Of a stretch of 64,000 nt of DNA, positions 54,835 through 64,000 are shown piece after piece. Position 1 is the first letter of the stretch, and each line of letters begins with the position of its first letter. Source of the DNA: Vreelandella zhanjiangensis DSM 21076. Lineage in GTDB: Bacteria > Pseudomonadota > Gammaproteobacteria > Pseudomonadales > Halomonadaceae. The DNA lies in NCBI RefSeq assembly GCF_000377665.1, contig NZ_KB898649.1:248001-312000 (forward strand), written 5' to 3'. The notes below the pieces were generated by a model. It did not search any database. It was not told the DNA's origin and worked only from the letters and a program-made list of their open reading frames with translations. A program made the position numbers and the translations under genes.

Positions 54835-56274
54835 TTACTCGGCGTCGATACCAAAGGCATTCATGCCCGCGCGGAATACGTCGGTGTTGTCGACCCAGTA
54901 ATGGCTGTCTTCATCCACTTCGTAGCGGGAAAGCCCTTCTTCTTGCTGAGCGATGTCATAGAAGAACTCAGCACCTGCACCGTGAGCATACAGCGGCACC
55001 AGTTCACGGGTGTGGGTGTCGGAGTGCCAACGTACCAGCGGTAGCGCACCGGCGCCCTGATTGACGATCGGGCTATAGGCATTGACGTCAGAATCAGGAC
55101 CTTGCAGCAGGCCGTTGCCGTGGTCGGTAGTAACAATGATCAAGGTATCGTCCCAGGAGCTGTTGTTTTCTACCCACTCGACAGCCGCTTCAACCGCTTC
55201 GTTGAAATCGATCTGTTCTTCGATGATACGCGGCAGGTTATTGGCATGAGCGGCCCAATCCACAGCGCCGCCTTCAACCATAAGGAAGAAGCCATTGTCG
55301 TTGCCGCTTTCGTTGGCGTTAAGCACGTTCAGGGCAGCCCCGGTCAGGGTGGCCAAGCTCGGAGAGGTATCCAGGAAGTTGCCACCGATCACGCCAGGAC
55401 GGTTGTATTGAAGGGTCTGAATGTTCTGCACCAGACCCAACAGCTTGTCCTTGGGCAGGTCGATTTCACCGGCGGCCAGCGCTTCAAAGTCTTCCTTGCT
55501 TTCGATAAAGGCATAATCCGTTTCGCCGCTCATCAGGCGCTGGTAGTACTCTTCACCACCAATAAAGCGAAAATCGCTCTCACCGGGGTTATCGACACGC
55601 TCGCCTGCCGCATCGTAATAAGGGTGACCGGTACCGATGGCCACAGTGGCAAGGCCGGAATCAACGATTTCGCGGCCAATCGCGCTGTAGTCGTTGCGGC
55701 TTACGTTATGGGCCAGGAAACCGGCTGGGGTAGCGTGTGAAATCTGCACTGAAGAGACAACGCCTAGAGCACGGCCGCTTTCAACCGTGTATTCGCCGAT
55801 ATGCTTGAGCGACTCATCGTCGTTGGACCAGTTAATTGCATTGTTGAAGGTCTTCTGGCCGGACGCCAGCGCAGTCGCTGCCGCGGCGCTATCGGTGTAA
55901 TCGGCGCGGGCATAGTCGTAACCGGAAAAATAGCCTTTATAGTTACCCAGGCTGCCCTCGTAAACGGTGTCTACCGCTTCGTCGTTCCAAAGCTGGGCTG
56001 GCTCAAACGTGACCGTTCCGTCGTCGCTATTGGTGGGCATATTGGAGGTATTCAGCGGATGAGTGGCCATGAAAAGCTGCACATCAAACTCATCGTAAAC
56101 TTCATGACCCAGCGCGCCATGACGGAAGTAACTTGCCGCGCGGAACGTCTCGATACCGGCACCATCGGTGACCATTAAAATGACATTTTTAGCCGTATCT
56201 TCCTGCGCTAATACCGGCGTAACCATTATTGATGCCAGTGCTAACGTAAGTGCTTTTCGCTTAAAATTCTTCAT
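54835..56274 (-). CDS. secreted alkaline phosphatase (PhoA superfamily)
   Basis: The 479-residue protein has a signal peptide ending PVLA around residue 23. Catalytic features are MVTDGAG (metal Asp37), YTDSAAAATALASG with nucleophile Ser129, VTTDHGN and HTRELVPLYAHG. The ATG at 56274 is preceded by AAGGG at six bases, better than the ATG two codons upstream. The surface is rich in Asp and Glu, as in halophile exoenzymes. It releases phosphate from organic esters in the periplasm or outside. A Pho box was not recognised upstream. Confidence 0.92.
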   Translation of the reverse strand: MKNFKRKALTLALASIMVTPVLAQEDTAKNVILMVTDGAGIETFRAASYFRHGALGHEVYDEFDVQLFMATHPLNTSNMPTNSDDGTVTFEPAQLWNDEAVDTVYEGSLGNYKGYFSGYDYARADYTDSAAAATALASGQKTFNNAINWSNDDESLKHIGEYTVESGRALGVVSSVQISHATPAGFLAHNVSRNDYSAIGREIVDSGLATVAIGTGHPYYDAAGERVDNPGESDFRFIGGEEYYQRLMSGETDYAFIESKEDFEALAAGEIDLPKDKLLGLVQNIQTLQYNRPGVIGGNFLDTSPSLATLTGAALNVLNANESGNDNGFFLMVEGGAVDWAAHANNLPRIIEEQIDFNEAVEAAVEWVENNSSWDDTLIIVTTDHGNGLLQGPDSDVNAYSPIVNQGAGALPLVRWHSDTHTRELVPLYAHGAGAEFFYDIAQQEEGLSRYEVDEDSHYWVDNTDVFRAGMNAFGIDAE

Positions 56275-56492
56275 TTTCATCCCTTGGCTAAATTTAGCTA
56301 ACTCGTTATTCGGCTAAGCCTAACGTTCGAAAATGTCATTTCTGTGAATCTGAATTAATAAAATTAATTTTTGCTAATAAATGATTGGCTGCTTTCTACT
56401 CACACAATAACGGGTCATTCAATAACGCCCCGCCTTAGCCATCACTTCGCTAATAAATCGCCCAAGGCTTGCACGTTCAGCCACACCACATA

Positions 56493-56512
56493 TACTGTAT
56501 ATATAAACATAT
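56493..56512. promoter_or_regulatory. LexA (SOS) box candidate upstream of the radical-SAM gene
   Basis: TACTGTATATATAAACATAT follows the gammaproteobacterial LexA consensus TACTG(TA)5CAGTA except in the last three bases. It lies 21 bases before the gene start, where it would overlap the promoter. Confidence 0.62.
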
Positions 56513-56532
56513 ATAAAGATAGAGGCAGGCGT

Positions 56533-57618
56533 ATGGCGTCTCTCGGTAAACCATCAGCGCAAACTACCGTGCATAAAGGGCGTGGGGCTACTTATGATCC
56601 GCACAACCGCTTTGCGCCAACCCACAGCGTGGCGGAGGACGATGGCTGGTGGCGAGAGGAAGCCTCCACCACGTTGGTCACGGAAGTACGCGAAGAAACC
56701 AGTAAAAGCGCGCTCTCCTGGAATAAATCGCCCGACCTTCCTTTTGACCGTTCGTTGAACCCTTACCGAGGCTGCGAGCACGGCTGCGTTTACTGCTACG
56801 CCCGACCCTCCCATGCTTACTGGGATCTATCGCCGGGCCTTGATTTTGAAACCAAGCTGATTGCTCGCAACGGCTTGGTGGAGCGCTTAAGTGAGGAATT
56901 TTGCAAACCGGGCTATGTCTGCCGGCCTATCAACCTCTCGGGCAATACCGATTGCTACCAACCGCTGGAAGCCAAGCGCCAGTTAACGCGCCAGCTGCTT
57001 GAGCTTTTATTGGCATGCCGCCATCCGGTCACTATCGTGACCAAAAGCACTCTGGTGCTAAGGGATATTGACCTACTGGCTGAAATGGCGGAACACCGTC
57101 TGGTGCGTGTGTTTGTTAGCCTGACCAGCCTGGATGCCAATATGAAGCGCACACTTGAACCCCGAGCGGCCTCCCCTCAGGCACGCTTAAAAGTTATCCG
57201 CGAGCTTAATACCGCAGGCATCCCTGTGGGCACCTTGGTTAGCCCGGTTATTCCAGGACTTACCGACCACGAGATAGAACGCATTCTGGAAGCCGCCAGC
57301 CGCGCAGGTGCACGAACGGCCACCTGGATGTTGCTACGCCTACCCCATGAGGTAGCGCCGCTTTTTGAATCATGGCTTGAAGCTCACTACCCTGAGCGAG
57401 CAGCGAAAGTAATGAGTTTGATGCGCCAATGCCGGGGCGGGAAGGCCTATGATGCCCAGTTTGGCAAACGCTTTCGCGGTGAAGGAATTTTTGCCGATAT
57501 GATCGCCCAGCGATTTAATCGCGCCAGCCGTCAGTGGAACTTCCAGGCACGCACCGAGCAGGGGCTGAATACCCGAGACTTTCGACCGCCCAATGCTCAA
57601 GGCGATCTCTTTTATTAG
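56533..57618 (+). CDS. radical-SAM protein of the PA0069/Rv2578c family
   Basis: The 361-residue protein has the iron-sulfur motif CEHGCVYCYA (Cys81, Cys85, Cys88) after SLNPYRGC, and continues with GLDFETKLIARNG and VTIVTKSTLVLRDIDLL. These mark a family related to spore photoproduct lyase whose reaction is not known. The ATG at 56533 follows GAGG. A longer upstream frame crosses the promoter. The LexA-like box fits a role in DNA damage. As I recall, the Pseudomonas aeruginosa homologue PA0069 is in the LexA regulon. Confidence 0.87.
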   Translation: MASLGKPSAQTTVHKGRGATYDPHNRFAPTHSVAEDDGWWREEASTTLVTEVREETSKSALSWNKSPDLPFDRSLNPYRGCEHGCVYCYARPSHAYWDLSPGLDFETKLIARNGLVERLSEEFCKPGYVCRPINLSGNTDCYQPLEAKRQLTRQLLELLLACRHPVTIVTKSTLVLRDIDLLAEMAEHRLVRVFVSLTSLDANMKRTLEPRAASPQARLKVIRELNTAGIPVGTLVSPVIPGLTDHEIERILEAASRAGARTATWMLLRLPHEVAPLFESWLEAHYPERAAKVMSLMRQCRGGKAYDAQFGKRFRGEGIFADMIAQRFNRASRQWNFQARTEQGLNTRDFRPPNAQGDLFY

Positions 57619-57718
57619 CGGCTATAGAAAAAAAGCATCTGCCAAGTCTTCTCAGCGGAGAGAAAGTACCCAGCAAATGCTTAGAGGATGATGGTTAACA
57701 GCTTGCTTTACGCAAATC

Positions 57719-57949
57719 CTATTTGCGCCGGTCGCGTAGCTCGTTAAGTACCAGCGCGAAAAAACCTCGAATCTCGTCTAACTTCGGGCGCGCCTCTTCA
57801 ATTAGCGTATCGAAAGGCTCTAGTTCACGCTCTTGGGCTTCCCTTTCAGCCAGCTCGTCTCTGATTTCTTCAATAAGCTCGGCTGAATCATCCAGCATGG
57901 ACTTAAGCTCAGCGGTCGATGTTGAAACGATCTTATGTTGAGTTGTCAT
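57719..57949 (-). CDS. small coiled-coil protein downstream of the Na/Pi symporter
   Basis: The 76-residue protein is highly charged and almost wholly helical (LIEEIRDELAEREAQERELE). An ATG preceded by GAGG nine bases upstream lies 10 bases after the symporter stop codon. I do not recognise it. It could be a small regulator of the symporter, which lacks its usual PhoU-like tail. Confidence 0.7.
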   Translation of the reverse strand: MTTQHKIVSTSTAELKSMLDDSAELIEEIRDELAEREAQERELEPFDTLIEEARPKLDEIRGFFALVLNELRDRRK

Positions 57950-57959
57950 GGGTTTTACC

Positions 57960-59144
57960 TCAAAGCAGCGTAGTAAACGCGATCAGGATGGCCGGTATTA
58001 ATATAAATACGCCTAATACCCAAGCGGCCGCCAAGGCTTTTCTCTCCGAAGCCACACGGCCTAGCCATTCAGCGCCTTTAACAGGTAACGGGCGAAGAAA
58101 CGGCAACCCAAAGATAACCAGCACCGCGAAACAGTTAAACATTAAGTGAACCAGCGCGATCTCAAGGGCGAGTATGGCCGTTGCTCCGGTAATCGCGGTG
58201 GCGGCAAGCAGCGCTGTAAACGTTGTGCCGATGTTCGTGCCCAATGTAAACGGATAAATCTGGCGTAAAGAGAACGCGCCTGAACCCGCCAACGGCACCA
58301 TCAAACTTGTAGTAGTGGAAGAGGACTGGACTAAAAACGTTACCATGGCGCCGGAGGCAATTCCGGTGACAGGACCGCGGCCAATGGCATTGTGCATAAT
58401 GTTTTTTGCCCGCCCGACCATCAGTGTTCTAAGCAGCGCGCCAATGTAGCGAATTGCTAAAAAGATCACGGCAATGCCCAAAACAATCATGGCAACCCCA
58501 CCGGCAATCGTGGGCAGGTTCATGGCCACACTTTCGACAGTAGAGGTAATCGGCTTGGTTGCCATGCCGACAATATTGATGCTGCCCATGGAAAGGTCGG
58601 CGTCGCCGTAAAATAAAAACGCCATGCTTTGCGCCAGCTTCTCCAGCGGATGAAAGATAAGCTCGATAGGCAGGAAAATAGCTACCGCCAGCAAGTTAAA
58701 AAAGTCATGCACCGTTGCCGCGGAAAACGCGCGCCGAAACTCGGCTTTATCGCGCACATGCCCCAGGCTTACCAGCGTATTGGTGACCGTTGTACCGATA
58801 TTCGCCCCCATGATCATGGGCACCGCAGTGGCGACCGGCAGCCCTCCGGCCACAAAGGCCACAATGACGGAGGTGACGGTCGAAGATGATTGAATTAAGG
58901 CCGTGGCGGTAATTCCGATCATCAGCCCTATAAAGGGATTGACTGCAAACTCAAACAGTTGAGCAGCGTGTTCGCCCGCGGCAATTTTGAAACCGTTGCC
59001 AATAATCGATACCGCACAAATCAGGAAATACACCAGCAAGGCAAGCGTGAGCCACTGCCTTAATGTCCCTTTACGCCTGACCTTTACCCTTCCCCGCTGG
59101 CTGGGTAACACCTCTTGTACAGCGCTATTAATATTTTCGGCCAT
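57960..59144 (-). CDS. Na/Pi cotransporter family protein (NptA-like, short form)
   Basis: The 394-residue membrane protein has two copies of the family core, each with the QSSS signature: LIQSSSTVTSVIVAFVAGG with MGANIGTTVTNTLVS, and LVQSSSTTTSLMVPLAGSG with GTNIGTTFTALLA. It should import phosphate with sodium. The C-terminal PhoU-like domain of many NptA homologues is missing. The ATG at 59144 has GAGGG upstream. It is followed by a small coiled-coil gene and is not far from the alkaline phosphatase, though not in one operon. Confidence 0.88.
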   Translation of the reverse strand: MAENINSAVQEVLPSQRGRVKVRRKGTLRQWLTLALLVYFLICAVSIIGNGFKIAAGEHAAQLFEFAVNPFIGLMIGITATALIQSSSTVTSVIVAFVAGGLPVATAVPMIMGANIGTTVTNTLVSLGHVRDKAEFRRAFSAATVHDFFNLLAVAIFLPIELIFHPLEKLAQSMAFLFYGDADLSMGSINIVGMATKPITSTVESVAMNLPTIAGGVAMIVLGIAVIFLAIRYIGALLRTLMVGRAKNIMHNAIGRGPVTGIASGAMVTFLVQSSSTTTSLMVPLAGSGAFSLRQIYPFTLGTNIGTTFTALLAATAITGATAILALEIALVHLMFNCFAVLVIFGLPFLRPLPVKGAEWLGRVASERKALAAAWVLGVFILIPAILIAFTTLL

Positions 59145-59315
59145 TTGCCACACCCTCATTGGAAGGAAAAACGCCTTGATACCCACCTACTCCATCGAAG
59201 AATGGCGGCTATAGGTGACATAAGCGTGACAACGGCGTGGCACTATGGTGTTAGTGCGAATAATGGCGGCTAAGCGCGAATGCCGTTCATCCCTGAAGCG
59301 GCATTCCACATATAG

Positions 59316-60581
59316 CTACCCGCGCTTGAAAAGACGAAAGTGCTTTTTACCTTTTTGCACGATCCAGTATTGATCGAAAAGCGCAAACGCTTGGCTAAGC
59401 GGTCCTTGCTCGGCGCGTTCGCCATTAATGCGTACGGCGTTCTGGTCAATCAACTCACGGGCCTGGCGCTTGGAGGAGGCGAGCTCGCTTGCCACCATGG
59501 CCTCTTCCAGGGTCTGCTCAAACGATACGTCCTGGCAGCGCAGCCCATCGAGTTCAAGCTGCTGTAGCTCGCTGCGAGAGAGAGCAGCCACTTCACCACT
59601 GAACAGCGCCTGGGAAATACGCTGGGCAGCCGCCAGCCCCTCCTCGCCATGCACAAAGCGGGTAATGGTTTCGGCAAGCACGCGTTGCGCCTGAGGTTTG
59701 CCCGAGGCCTGCTTGTCTGCTGCTTCAATTGCGTCGATTTCATCGCAATCGATAAACGTGTAGTAGCGTAAAAAGCGGTAAACATCGGCATCGTCTGTAT
59801 TCAGCCAGAACTGGTAAAACTGATAGGGCGAGGTCTGTTCCGGGTCGAGCCATACCGTACCGCTTTCCGTTTTACCAAACTTGGTACCGTCGGATTTAGT
59901 AATTAACGGCAGCGTCATGCCGAATACCTGCTCGCCATTCAGACGGCGAGTGAGGTCGATACCACTGACGATATTGCCCCACTGGTCGTTGCCCCCCACT
60001 TGTAGCCGGCAGCCCAACGTCTTGTTGAGGTGGGCAAAATCATAGGATTGCAGTAGCGCATAGCTGAATTCAGTAAACGACATGCCTTGGTCAGGCCGCT
60101 CAAGACGCTGACGAACGGATTCCCGGTTAATCATTGCGTTCATCGAGAAGTGTTTGCCCACATCGCGAAAGAAGTCGATCACGTTAATCTGGCCGATCCA
60201 CTCTGCGTTATTAACGGCTTTCAAAGGCGCGTCGAGGTGGGGAGCCATCAACCAATAAATTTGTTCTCTTAGGGCGTTAACCCAGCCCTCAACCGTTTCG
60301 GGTGAGTTAAGCAAACGCTCAGTCGCCTTGAAACTGGGATCACCAATCATGCCGGTGGCGCTGCCCACCAGTGCCACACCATGATGCCCCGCATCCTGAA
60401 AGCGTTTGAGCATCAATAAGGGCACCAAATGGCCGATATGCAGGCTACCCGCCGTGGGGTCGAAACCGCAGTAAACGGTCTGCGGTGACTCAAGCAGAGC
60501 CTGAAGTTCATCCAGGTGAGTTGTCTGCGCAATCAAGCCACGCCGTTCAAGGTCGTGAAGCAATGCCTGTGCGGTCATCAT
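59316..60581 (-). CDS. tyrS: tyrosyl-tRNA synthetase
   Basis: The 421-residue protein charges tRNA-Tyr. It has the class I signatures [14 protein letters not shown] and KFGKTESG (KMSKS-type), [11 protein letters not shown] at the start of the Rossmann fold, and a C-terminal S4 RNA-binding domain ([19 protein letters not shown]). The ATG at 60581 is preceded by AAAGG at five bases. A start six codons upstream has no ribosome site. Confidence 0.95.
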   Translation of the reverse strand: MMTAQALLHDLERRGLIAQTTHLDELQALLESPQTVYCGFDPTAGSLHIGHLVPLLMLKRFQDAGHHGVALVGSATGMIGDPSFKATERLLNSPETVEGWVNALREQIYWLMAPHLDAPLKAVNNAEWIGQINVIDFFRDVGKHFSMNAMINRESVRQRLERPDQGMSFTEFSYALLQSYDFAHLNKTLGCRLQVGGNDQWGNIVSGIDLTRRLNGEQVFGMTLPLITKSDGTKFGKTESGTVWLDPEQTSPYQFYQFWLNTDDADVYRFLRYYTFIDCDEIDAIEAADKQASGKPQAQRVLAETITRFVHGEEGLAAAQRISQALFSGEVAALSRSELQQLELDGLRCQDVSFEQTLEEAMVASELASSKRQARELIDQNAVRINGERAEQGPLSQAFALFDQYWIVQKGKKHFRLFKRG

Positions 60582-60664
60582 GTTCGCCTTTATAGCCATT
60601 AGAAAGGATGGCCATAGGCTAAAAGTTAGCGGCGCAATCAGCGATATCCCTAAAGGGATAGAAA

Positions 60665-61474
60665 TCAGGATTGGGTTACGGGCGGTGCGGTAATGGCATG
60701 ATTGATAAACAGGCCAAAGAGCTCGCTTAACGACGCCACACCCAGCTGGGCGTAAATACGTTTGCGGTGGTTCTTGACCGTACCCTGGGTGATCTGCAGG
60801 CGCTCGGCAATCTCTTCGGAATCCAGGCCCTGCACCATCAAGGCAGCCACCTGCTGTTCACGGCGGGTCAAATGCGCCTGCCCAAAGCTGCCAATGGCCT
60901 GGCGAATGTGCTGACTAATCGGCTGGTCGAGCTGTAAAGGCTCAGAAAGATGCAGCGGATTATTGCCCCACTGTTTGCGGCACAGCGCGGCCAGCAGCTC
61001 AATATACGGCTCAAGGTAGTGGGCATCGGAGGAAGAGAACCCGTCACCCGCCAGCAACCCCAGATAGATAACAATCCAGCGGGCATCATCCAGGCGAATG
61101 GCGAGGCAAAGTTCATCCTGCCAGCCGGTTCGCTGATAGAAGTTGCTGGCGTATTCGTTATACCCGGCAGGCGGTACCACATCGGCCATACGCAGCACGC
61201 CCTGGCGCGGTGCTTGGTTGAGCGCTACCAGAAAAGGGTCCTGCTGGTAGTCCTGCAGCAAGTAGCGCTGAAAAAGCAGCTCACGGCGTTCGGGAATGGA
61301 ATCGAACAGGTAGATAGGGTGTTTGTCAGGCCGGTACCCAATGATCACCGCACAGTCAAAGTGGATAATGGTTTTGAGCAGCGCCGTCAGCCGTGAGGTG
61401 AAGCTCACCGTGTGCAGCGCATCAATCGTCTGCGTTAACGCATGCGGCATGGCGTCTTTAAAGAGAGTAGGCAT
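60665..61474 (-). CDS. LuxR-family transcriptional regulator
   Basis: The 269-residue protein ends in a LuxR-type helix-turn-helix ([25 protein letters not shown], then [16 protein letters not shown]). The N-terminal 190 residues form a possible ligand-binding domain that I do not recognise as an autoinducer domain. No luxI-type gene is in the window. The start is unsure. An ATG at residue 9 is an alternative and neither has a good ribosome site. Confidence 0.82.
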   Translation of the reverse strand: MPTLFKDAMPHALTQTIDALHTVSFTSRLTALLKTIIHFDCAVIIGYRPDKHPIYLFDSIPERRELLFQRYLLQDYQQDPFLVALNQAPRQGVLRMADVVPPAGYNEYASNFYQRTGWQDELCLAIRLDDARWIVIYLGLLAGDGFSSSDAHYLEPYIELLAALCRKQWGNNPLHLSEPLQLDQPISQHIRQAIGSFGQAHLTRREQQVAALMVQGLDSEEIAERLQITQGTVKNHRKRIYAQLGVASLSELFGLFINHAITAPPVTQS

Positions 61475-61558
61475 ACGTGTTAAACGGTAGCTGTGGCAGA
61501 GGACGTTCAGTATGCTTTAGTCCGCGCTCATTTATAAGGCAATCACACGGTAGATTTT

Positions 61559-61870
61559 ATGACCGACTCTCTCAGCAAGACAAAATCCAGCTTCTATCGC
61601 CGTCTTTACGTGGCTTACCTGATCGATCAGGGAGTTTCTAGCGTGCCTGCGCTCGTGAGCTTCTGCGGCATGCCGCGTCGTACGGCTCAGGATACCATCG
61701 CCTCGCTTGCCGAGCTGGATATTGAATGCCAGTTTCAACCGACACAAGGCGAGCGCCATAACAGCGGTGAATACCGGATTATCAGCTGGGGCCCTATTGA
61801 TCCTGCCTGGGTCAAGAAGCAAGCAAACCAGCTGGCCGAAGCGCTTGCCTACCCCGCACTCCCTTCTTGA
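61559..61870 (+). CDS. small winged-helix DNA-binding protein
   Basis: The 103-residue protein has a helix-turn-helix-like segment (VPALVSFCGMPRRTAQDTIASL) and a wing-like GERHNSGEYRIISWGPI. It resembles small winged-helix proteins found in pseudomonads and halomonads, but I cannot name a family with confidence. It converges on the P-ATPase gene with a 22-base gap. Confidence 0.65.
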   Translation: MTDSLSKTKSSFYRRLYVAYLIDQGVSSVPALVSFCGMPRRTAQDTIASLAELDIECQFQPTQGERHNSGEYRIISWGPIDPAWVKKQANQLAEALAYPALPS

Positions 61871-61892
61871 TTTGGCCGCTTGGTCCAGCAGA

Positions 61893-64000
61893 TCAGTCGC
61901 GCCAGGCAAGCCGTGCAGCGTTCAGCGTAACGCTTAATGAACTGGCGACCATGGCCAGTACCGCCACCAGCGGTGGAATGGCCATAATGATGACAAGTCC
62001 TAGTGCCAGCGTGTTATATACCGCCGAAAGGGTTAAGTTTTGGACCATCACATGACGGGTAGCGCGCGCGGTGGCAAGGCCCGTCACTAAACTGGCAATG
62101 CCAGGTTTTAACAAGTGCGCAGCGGCGCCTTCTCGGGCAGCGTCGCTGGCGTTAAAGGGGGCCATGCCGACATCGGCGGCGGCCAGGCTTAAGGTGTCAT
62201 TAATCCCATCACCGACAAACAGGGTGGGAGCAGGCAACCCTTGCACCAGGCGCGCTTTTGCTTCTGGCGAGCGCTCGGCATAGCAGGCTTCCGCGGGCAA
62301 CCCCAACTGCTCGGAAGCGGCGTACACCGCGCTAGGCCGGTCACCGCTGAGCATGGCGACCCAGTAGTTAGCCTGAAGTGCATGAACGCTCTGCACCGTA
62401 TCCTCCAACAGGGCATCCTCTAGATAGAAGCTGCCTAGCCAGCCTTCCTCATCCGCGAGCAGCACTTCTGACGCCGATGGGCTTGAAGCACTGGCCGCCT
62501 GAGGCGGTAGCTTAATGCCCTGGCTTTCAAAAAAGCGTTGGCTGCCCAGCCAGATATCGCCTTGTTCAGGCAAGCGAAGATGCACGCCCTGCCCTGGCAC
62601 ATCCTGTATCACACTGGCGGATATAGTCGTTGTTTTCTCAGAACGCGCCCAGCGCGTCAATGCCTGGGCCAGCGGGTGCTGGCTATTAGACGCGGCCTGA
62701 TAAAGTGTGGCCTTAAGCGTAGGCTCTGCCACACCCTCTCGGCTTTCCCAGGCCATAAGCGCAGGCTCGCCCTGGGTAAGCGTGCCGGTTTTATCCAGTG
62801 CAATCGCCTGAATTTTAGCCAGCGTTTCAAGCGCTGCCGGGTCGCGTAATGCAATGCCTTGCTGAAGCAGTTGCCCACTCCCCGCCAGGCTTGCCAAGGG
62901 GACGGCAAGCCCAACGGCGCACGGGCACGCAACTACCAACACTGATAGTGCGCGCACGGCAGCCTCTTCAATACCCAGCCCGAGTAACAGACCCACCGGA
63001 AAGGCGGCGACTCCAAGCAACAATGCCACGGGGCTTAACCAGGCAGCAAAGCGGTCGGCGAGTTTTTGAAGCTCGCCTTTCTGGGCCTGATAGTGACGCA
63101 TCTGTTCGCGCAGACGGTCCAGGCGGCGCTGGCCTAACGCCTGGGTAACGGTAATGACGACTTCGTCGCTGCCGAGTAATCGACACCCGGCGTAGACCGC
63201 CTCCCCTCTGGAGAAATGCCGGGGAACACTTTCCCCGGTGAGCGATGCGGTATCCACCCAGGCAGCGCTTTCCAAAATGCCATCCAGTCCAATCAGCGTT
63301 TGAGGCGCAAGTTTTATCCGCGCCCCTGGCTCAATCGCGGCTAATGGAACTACCCGCCACTGATCATCCTGCCATACCGCGGCTTCGTTATTGGGCTCGG
63401 GCAAGGCGTCGAGTGCCTTTAACCCTCGGTGGCGGCATAGGGTTTCTACCAGACGCCCGCCTAGCAGCAGCACAATCAGCATCACGGCAGTATCAAAATA
63501 CACCTCTGCCGAGCCGCTCAATAAAAGCCCGATGGAAACCACTACAGCAGCAAGAACGCCGAGGGTTACCAGTACATCCATGCCCGGTCGCTTGGCGCGT
63601 AGCGTACGCAGGCCCGCCCGATAAAACGGCCAGCCGGCAAAGGTCACAACCGGAATAGAAAACGCCCCGGACACCCAAGCGACGACCCACTCAATCGTTG
63701 GATCAGGCAACGCGCCGGCATAGATCAGGAGGGAGGCGAGCATGGTCCACATGCCAAATACCGAACCCACCAGCAGGCGCAAGCTCAAATAGCGGCTTTC
63801 CTGCTCTAAGCGTGCATGCGCATCAGCATTGGGTTCCAGCGCGGTTAAACGGTAGCCCAGGCGCTTTACTTTAGGAGCCAGGGCCTCGAGCGAGATAGTT
63901 TCGCTGGCGCCCTTTACCCATAGCGTGGCCGTTGGGTAATGCACGCTGATACTCTCAACACCTTTACGGTGACTAAGCACTCCCTCAACGGCGAGCGCAC
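61893..64000 (-). CDS. copper-type P1B ATPase, CcoI/FixI-like (N-terminus beyond the right edge)
   Basis: The frame is open to the right edge, where it reads ALAVEGVLSHRKGVESISVHY, part of an N-terminal metal-binding HMA domain. The visible part has TGES in DTASLTGESVPRHF, the metal-site CPC in VVACPCAVGLAVP, the phosphorylation loop DKTGTLTQG, SQHPLAQALT and GDGINDTLSLAAADVG. It pumps copper (or another soft metal) across the inner membrane. Length and style suggest the CcoI/FixI type linked to cbb3 oxidase assembly, but no ccoS follows, so this is uncertain. Confidence 0.88.
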   Translation of the reverse strand, partial: ALAVEGVLSHRKGVESISVHYPTATLWVKGASETISLEALAPKVKRLGYRLTALEPNADAHARLEQESRYLSLRLLVGSVFGMWTMLASLLIYAGALPDPTIEWVVAWVSGAFSIPVVTFAGWPFYRAGLRTLRAKRPGMDVLVTLGVLAAVVVSIGLLLSGSAEVYFDTAVMLIVLLLGGRLVETLCRHRGLKALDALPEPNNEAAVWQDDQWRVVPLAAIEPGARIKLAPQTLIGLDGILESAAWVDTASLTGESVPRHFSRGEAVYAGCRLLGSDEVVITVTQALGQRRLDRLREQMRHYQAQKGELQKLADRFAAWLSPVALLLGVAAFPVGLLLGLGIEEAAVRALSVLVVACPCAVGLAVPLASLAGSGQLLQQGIALRDPAALETLAKIQAIALDKTGTLTQGEPALMAWESREGVAEPTLKATLYQAASNSQHPLAQALTRWARSEKTTTISASVIQDVPGQGVHLRLPEQGDIWLGSQRFFESQGIKLPPQAASASSPSASEVLLADEEGWLGSFYLEDALLEDTVQSVHALQANYWVAMLSGDRPSAVYAASEQLGLPAEACYAERSPEAKARLVQGLPAPTLFVGDGINDTLSLAAADVGMAPFNASDAAREGAAAHLLKPGIASLVTGLATARATRHVMVQNLTLSAVYNTLALGLVIIMAIPPLVAVLAMVASSLSVTLNAARLAWRD

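Noticed and set aside
54778..56178. Plus-strand open frames opposite the alkaline phosphatase
   Set aside because: The minus-strand gene has a signal peptide and all catalytic motifs. The opposite frames have none.

Overview
The window reads as chromosome of a moderately halophilic gammaproteobacterium, most likely Halomonas or a close relative (Halomonadaceae). This rests on the mix of a complete Entner-Doudoroff gene set, a one-piece EIIA-HPr-EI fructose phosphotransfer protein, Trk potassium uptake genes, a strongly acidic secreted alkaline phosphatase and TRAP transport. It is inference from gene content and protein style, not from a marker gene. No rRNA or tRNA gene, CRISPR array, prophage or transposase was seen.

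Layout: 1-5797 is a divergent RND efflux set (outer-membrane factor cut by the left edge, adaptor, pump). 6077-19435 is sugar catabolism: edd-glk-fructokinase, a galactonate operon (dgoR, dgoD, dgoK, dgoA and an SMP-30 lactonase), a facing SSS sugar symporter, and a zwf-pgl-eda operon on the other strand. 19762-24489 is a potassium operon in which a KdpDE-like two-component pair lies between trkH and trkA. 24549-26483 holds an ECF sigma factor, its anti-sigma factor and a secreted DUF3455 protein. 26693-38570 returns to central metabolism: gap, divergent pyk-mgsA, fruR, fruBKA and pgi.

38762-46007 is an AT-richer accessory block. I read 39628-45846 as an integron gene-cassette array without an integrase (a CALIN). 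It has six clear attC sites and a seventh, uncertain one. All cassettes point the same way (minus strand). The 7-base box that opens each cassette is complementary to the box in the attC at its own 3' end. Cargo includes a DUF4209 protein with an RNxxxHG motif, a DUF4238 protein, a frameshifted gene encoding a RHIM-like VQVGDGN motif, a membrane-anchored PD-(D/E)xK-like nuclease candidate, two unknown membrane proteins and a GNAT acetyltransferase.

46008-64000 holds a GNAT acetyltransferase, a TRAP transporter operon with a TetR regulator and an amidohydrolase, azlCD, an isochorismatase-fold protein, alkaline phosphatase, a radical-SAM protein behind a LexA-like box, a short Na/Pi symporter, tyrS, a LuxR regulator, a small winged-helix protein and a copper-type P-ATPase cut by the right edge.

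The metabolic genes look wired together by regulators. Four TGTA-N7-TACA-type sites (HexR-like) precede edd, zwf, gap/pyk and pgi. A shared ATGTC-N-GACAT palindrome precedes dgoR and the SSS symporter. A FruR/Cra palindrome lies between fruR and fruB. hexR itself is not in the window.
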